Assembly: GCA_018371855.1 (NCBI GenBank)
Contig: JAHAKD010000004.1
Span: forward strand, 150,176 to 214,175
Length of the DNA: 64,000 bases
Direction of reading: 5' to 3'
Source: Clostridium sp.
GTDB lineage: Bacteria; Bacillota; Clostridia; TANB77; CAG-508
Shown here: one piece after another, positions 60,924-64,000 of the stretch
Layout: each line of letters begins with the position of its first letter
Numbering within the stretch: position 1 is the stretch's first letter
Program-made: the position numbers and the translations under genes
Notes under the pieces: model-generated
The model's database searches: none
Seen by the model: the letters and a program-made list of their open reading frames with translations, nothing else
Told to the model about the DNA's origin: nothing

Positions 60924-61616
60924 ATGATATATTCAAAGGAATTAGAAGAAATGTGCACAGTTGCAAAAGGAGTAAACCATGGACCAGCACCAATACCAGA
61001 AGAAGGTAAATGGGTTAAAGCAAAAGAAATAAAAGATATATCTGGTTTAACACATGGTATTGGATGGTGTGCACCACAACAAGGAGCTTGTAAATTAACA
61101 TTAAATGTAAAAGATGGTGTAATTCAAGAAGCTTTAATCGAAACAATTGGATGTTCAGGAATGACACATTCAGCAGCTATGGCAGGAGAAATTTTAACAG
61201 GAAAAACAATATTAGAAGCATTAAATACAGATTTAGTATGTGATGCCATAAATACAGCTATGAGAGAATTATTCTTACAAATAGTATATGGAAGAACACA
61301 AACAGCTTTCTCAGAAGGTGGACTTCCAGTAGGAGCTGGACTTGAAGATTTAGGAAAAGGACATACATCACAAGTTGGAACAATTTATTCAAGCACATTA
61401 AAAGGACCAAGATATTTACAATTAACAGAAGGATACATAGTAGAACTTGGATTAGATAAAGATGATCAAATAATCGGTTATAAATATGTTCATATGGGAA
61501 AAATGATGGATAACATCAAAAAAGGAATGGATCCAATGGAAGCAATCGAAAAAGCTTCTGGAACATATGGAAGATTTGACGAAGCTGTTAAGAAAATAGA
61601 TCCAAGAAAACAATAA
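60924..61616 (+). CDS. Fe-S cluster scaffold-like protein (NifU N-terminal type)
   Basis: The 230-residue protein has a NifU-N/IscU-like fold with three cysteine sites: GWCAPQQGACKLTL near residue 48, IETIGCSGMTHSAAMAGEIL near 76, and DLVCDAIN near 107. That is the usual spacing for a scaffold. The C-terminal half is an extension with no known motif (RYLQLTEGYIVELG). ATG 60924 is preceded by AAAGGAG. Family members of this type are commonly found next to a GGGtGRT protein, as here, with one gene inserted. Confidence 0.78.
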   Translation: MIYSKELEEMCTVAKGVNHGPAPIPEEGKWVKAKEIKDISGLTHGIGWCAPQQGACKLTLNVKDGVIQEALIETIGCSGMTHSAAMAGEILTGKTILEALNTDLVCDAINTAMRELFLQIVYGRTQTAFSEGGLPVGAGLEDLGKGHTSQVGTIYSSTLKGPRYLQLTEGYIVELGLDKDDQIIGYKYVHMGKMMDNIKKGMDPMEAIEKASGTYGRFDEAVKKIDPRKQ

Positions 61617-61635
61617 TAAGAGGTAAATGTAAATT

Positions 61636-62052
61636 ATGAATATTTATTTTTCAGGTTCAATATATGGTGGAAGACAAAAATTAGAATCATATAAAAAATT
61701 AGTAAAAGAGTTAACAAAGTTTGGTAATGTCTTAGATGAAGAAGTAGCGGATGAGAATGTATTAATTCGTGAAAAGAGCATTTCTGATAACGATGTTTTC
61801 GAAAGTTTAGTAGATAGACTAAAACAAGCAGATTTAGTTTTTGCAGAGGTAACAGTTCCATCATTAGGAGTTGGATATGAAATTGGATACGCAGATAGCC
61901 ATAATAAAAGAGTAATATGTGTTTATGATAAAAATGTAACACCAAAAATTACAACAATGCTTAGAGGTAATAATAGATTAAAAATTATTCCATATACAAA
62001 TATAAATGAAATAATAAACAATTTGGAGAATATATTAAAGGAGGAAGATTAA
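61636..62052 (+). CDS. Nucleoside 2-deoxyribosyltransferase-like/DNPH1-type N-hydrolase
   Basis: The 138-residue protein begins MNIYFSGSIYGGRQ, the nucleotide-binding start of the nucleoside 2-deoxyribosyltransferase fold, and has the catalytic Glu in FAEVTVPSLGVGYEIGYA near residue 72. This matches the DNPH1 (RCL) subfamily, which cleaves the N-glycosidic bond of 5'-deoxynucleoside monophosphates, including damaged ones. AGAGGTAAATGTAAATT precedes ATG 61636. It sits 19 bases after the Fe-S scaffold gene, and its stop abuts the start of the GGGtGRT gene. Confidence 0.78.
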   Translation: MNIYFSGSIYGGRQKLESYKKLVKELTKFGNVLDEEVADENVLIREKSISDNDVFESLVDRLKQADLVFAEVTVPSLGVGYEIGYADSHNKRVICVYDKNVTPKITTMLRGNNRLKIIPYTNINEIINNLENILKEED

Positions 62053-63057
62053 ATGGCAGTAACATTTGAAAGTTATGAAAGAAGAATAGATCAAATCAAA
62101 CCAGTAATGGAAAAATACGGAATTAAAGATTTTGAAGATGCATTAAAAATATGTACAGATAAAGGATTTAATCCATACGAAATAGTAAAAGGAGTACAAC
62201 CAATATGTTTCGAAAATGCAGCTTGGGCATACACATTAGGTGCTGCAATAGCAATTAAAAAAGGATGTACTAAAGCAGCAGATGCAGCAAAAGCTATTGG
62301 AGAAGGACTACAAGCATTTTGTATTCCAGGTTCTGTTGCAGATGATAGAAAAGTTGGATTAGGACATGGAAACTTAGCATCTATGTTACTTTCAGAAGAT
62401 ACAAAATGTTTTGCATTCTTAGCAGGACATGAAAGCTTTGCAGCAGCAGAAGGAGCTATTGGTATAGCTAAATCTGCAAACAAAGTTAGAAAAGAACCAT
62501 TAAGAGTTATTTTAAATGGTTTAGGAAAAGATGCTGCTCAAGTTATTTCTAGAATAAATGGATTTACATATGTAAAAACAGAATTTGATTTCTTCACAGG
62601 AAAAGTAAATGTAATAGAAGAAATACCATATTCAGATGGAGAAAGAGCAAAAGTTAAATGTTATGGTGCAAATGATGTTAGAGAAGGTGTAGCTATAATG
62701 TGGCTAGAAGATGTTGATGTATCTATTACAGGAAACTCAACAAATCCAACAAGATTCCAACATCCAGTTGCAGGTACATATAAGAAAGAAAGAATAGAAG
62801 CAGGTAAAAAATACTTCTCTGTTGCATCAGGTGGTGGAACAGGAAGAACATTACATCCAGACAATATGGCTGCTGGACCAGCTTCATATGGTATGACAGA
62901 TACAATGGGAAGAATGCATTCAGATGCACAATTTGCAGGAAGTTCTTCAGTTCCAGCTCATGTTGAAATGATGGGATTAATTGGAATGGGTAACAACCCA
63001 ATGGTTGGAGCTTCAGTTGCAGTAGCAGTTGCTGTAGAAGAAGCAATGAAAGCATAA
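62053..63057 (+). CDS. GGGtGRT protein
   Basis: The 334-residue soluble protein contains the name-giving SGGGTGRTLHPDNMAAGP near residue 260, and also FCIPGSVADDRKVGLGHGNLASML near 93 and a conserved C-terminal GLIGMGNNPMVGASVAVAVAVEEAM. The family is named for its motif and its biochemical role is unknown. It is normally paired with the Fe-S-scaffold-like gene two genes upstream. The start ATG 62053 follows GGAGGAAGATTAA. Confidence 0.88.
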   Translation: MAVTFESYERRIDQIKPVMEKYGIKDFEDALKICTDKGFNPYEIVKGVQPICFENAAWAYTLGAAIAIKKGCTKAADAAKAIGEGLQAFCIPGSVADDRKVGLGHGNLASMLLSEDTKCFAFLAGHESFAAAEGAIGIAKSANKVRKEPLRVILNGLGKDAAQVISRINGFTYVKTEFDFFTGKVNVIEEIPYSDGERAKVKCYGANDVREGVAIMWLEDVDVSITGNSTNPTRFQHPVAGTYKKERIEAGKKYFSVASGGGTGRTLHPDNMAAGPASYGMTDTMGRMHSDAQFAGSSSVPAHVEMMGLIGMGNNPMVGASVAVAVAVEEAMKA

Positions 63058-63062
63058 ATATA

Positions 63063-63091
63063 TTGAAAAATTCCTCGATTTATGTTATAAT
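63063..63091 (+). promoter_or_regulatory. Promoter of the small gene at 63138
   Basis: TTGAAA at 63063-63068 and TATAAT at 63086-63091 are separated by 17 bases, directly after the GGGtGRT stop. Confidence 0.7.
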
Positions 63092-63137
63092 TTAATTTAG
63101 CTTTATGCTATTAGAAGAAAAAGAGGAGGAAAAAGAG

Positions 63138-63389
63138 ATGAAGAAAGTAGACCCCATTAGTTTTAATAACAATGATGGGACAAGTTTCATCATTCTAAAT
63201 CTCTCAGAACCATCTATTTATATTTGTATTCAACAAATGTTGAATAAAGGTTATAAAGCTAAAGAGATGGTTCAAAAACTAAGGGGGCAGTTCAAGGAAT
63301 ATAAATTTTTCATTGATGCTCCTGAACCAAAATGTGTAATTCGAATTCAACCGAAGTTGAAGAGAAGGTTACGCATGTTGTTTCGGTAA
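63138..63389 (+). CDS. Small protein of unknown function with atypical codons
   Basis: The 83-residue protein has a central helical region (IQQMLNKGYKAKEMVQKLRGQ) and a very basic C-terminus (KLKRRLRMLFR). I recognise no family. It uses CCC, CGC and a final CGG codon before TAA, rare elsewhere in the window, hinting at a different origin. ATG 63138 follows GAGGAGG, so the longer frame from 63105 is unlikely. It has its own promoter and a perfect terminator. Confidence 0.6.
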   Translation: MKKVDPISFNNNDGTSFIILNLSEPSIYICIQQMLNKGYKAKEMVQKLRGQFKEYKFFIDAPEPKCVIRIQPKLKRRLRMLFR

Positions 63390-63420
63390 AAAAAGCACCA
63401 CATTCAATGTGGTGCTTTTT
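63387..63420 (+). terminator. Strong terminator of the 63138 gene
   Basis: AAAAAAAGCACCACATT and AATGTGGTGCTTTTT pair around a single C or slightly larger loop, followed by T residues. It overlaps the TAA stop of the gene upstream. Confidence 0.92.
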
Positions 63421-63546
63421 GCATATAGTATAAGCAAATATAATCATATAGTTTGAAAGAATATATGATAAAAGTAGTGAAAAATCAGTTAAAATGATGT
63501 ATAATATAATTTATATTATGAAAAAATTTGAAAGGAAGTAGGTTAT

Positions 63547-63879
63547 ATGAAAAGAAAAAAAGAGCTTATAATTAAGCGGTTGGGAAAGAAACATGGATAT
63601 GTAATCGAAGTAAAGGGATACATATTCGAAACATTGGAAGAAGATCTTGAAAGTTTGGCTGATGATATTGCGTATAAGGATGAACTTGAAGTAGAGGAAG
63701 AGTTAAATGATTTAAAAAAATTCTATAGAAAACGAAATGGAATTATTTTAAAGACACAAGTGTATTTAAGAGAGTTTAGATATGAATTTAGTACAGATAA
63801 AGACTTAAAAGGGCTTCTAATTACAATGAAATCTAGAAGAAGTATTTTAAGAATGCTTCGTGAAACCTATAGTATTTAA
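63547..63879 (+). CDS. Small basic protein of unknown function
   Basis: The 110-residue protein is charged: a basic start (MKRKKELIIKRLGKKHG), a strongly acidic middle (EDLESLADD, DELEVEEELNDL) and a basic end (KSRRSILRMLRETYSI). I recognise no domain. It contains one CGG codon (63577-63579), rare in this window. AAAGGAAG stands upstream of ATG 63547, and TATAAT near 63504 may be its -10. Confidence 0.55.
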   Translation: MKRKKELIIKRLGKKHGYVIEVKGYIFETLEEDLESLADDIAYKDELEVEEELNDLKKFYRKRNGIILKTQVYLREFRYEFSTDKDLKGLLITMKSRRSILRMLRETYSI

Positions 63880-63978
63880 CCTACGGGCCAGCTTTGTTAG
63901 CTGGTCTTAAATATTTTAATTTAATATATGGATATATTTTCAAATAATTGGTAATACTAATATAAATGGAGGTATGTT

Positions 63979-64000
63979 ATGAAAGATTATTTGAAGATAG
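63979..64000 (+). CDS. Start of a further gene, cut by the window end
   Basis: ATG 63979 follows GGAGG at 63968-63972. Only MKDYLKI can be read, so the product cannot be named. Confidence 0.5.

Overview
The window is a 64 kb piece of a very AT-rich (roughly 30% GC by eye) Firmicutes chromosome, most likely an anaerobic member of the Clostridia. Supporting signs are the PolC-type replicase, single-chain glycyl-tRNA synthetase behind a T-box leader, pyruvate phosphate dikinase, LL-diaminopimelate aminotransferase (DapL), a SpoVB-like flippase, a Lon-like AAA protease, strong AGGAGG ribosome binding sites, TTGACA-17-TATAAT promoters, and near-exclusive AGA/AGG use for arginine. Nearly all genes read rightward; leftward blocks are a decayed peptidase, a Cys-rich protein, a VirD4-like ATPase, murE, an acyl-CoA synthetase and the lon-like/rimI/tsaB/tsaE group. 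I cannot name the genus.

Layout. 1-2.1 kb: tail of a P-type ATPase, a repeat protein, a NUDIX hydrolase and a YdcF-like protein. 2.1-6.4 kb is an accessory and decaying region: a collapsed ABC transporter pseudogene, an intact GntR-ABC transporter operon with a clear operator, a frameshifted M14 peptidase and a multiply broken surface-type gene. 6.5-17 kb is mostly ordinary: a DUF2975/HTH pair, ruvA, rarA, a split TSUP permease, a tandem-OB SSB-like protein, lspA-rluD, rluB and an S1 protein. 16.7-20 kb holds a convergent pair, a replication-relaxation-like protein and a large VirD4/TraG-type coupling ATPase, with no other conjugation genes. 20-23 kb: SpoVB-like flippase, HU, and a Val-Asp-Phe tRNA cluster. 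23-24.9 kb: an LRR-transglutaminase-like protein coupled to a small helical protein. 25-32.5 kb: dapF, folC, murE, dapL, lepB and an acyl-CoA synthetase. 32.8-42.3 kb: the pyrH-frr-uppS-cdsA-rseP-PH protein-polC operon, without the dxr and ispG genes often found there. 42.3-51.7 kb: DUF1294, T-box-glyS, ppdK, and a leftward tsaE-tsaB-rimI-lonC-like operon. 51.9-60.1 kb: dxs, an S4/YlmH-like gene, and a glycolytic run gap-pgk-(NUDIX)-tpiA-gpmI. 60.1-64 kb: a YezG-like protein, an Fe-S scaffold-like/nucleotide N-hydrolase-like/GGGtGRT three-gene cassette, and two small unknown genes.

How the genes work together. DapL makes LL-DAP, DapF epimerises it to meso-DAP, and MurE adds it to the UDP-MurNAc precursor; UppS supplies the lipid carrier and the SpoVB-like protein may flip a lipid-linked product. 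LspA, LepB and RseP are membrane proteases. gap, pgk, tpiA, gpmI and ppdK cover lower glycolysis and the PEP-pyruvate step. TsaE and TsaB belong to the t6A tRNA-modification system.

Most unusual observations. polC, normally essential, is interrupted by a one-base (+1) frameshift exactly at an in-frame CGG codon followed by A. The M14 peptidase is interrupted by a +1 frameshift at the same CGG-A context. CGG is otherwise almost unused as a codon in the window, so sequencing error, gene decay and recoding at an unassigned or starved CGG codon all need testing. PolC also carries a duplicated OB domain. Other candidates for new systems are the orphan VirD4-like/relaxation-like pair, the Fe-S scaffold/N-hydrolase/GGGtGRT cassette, the LRR-transglutaminase two-gene unit, and a repeated stem-loop element flanking pgk.
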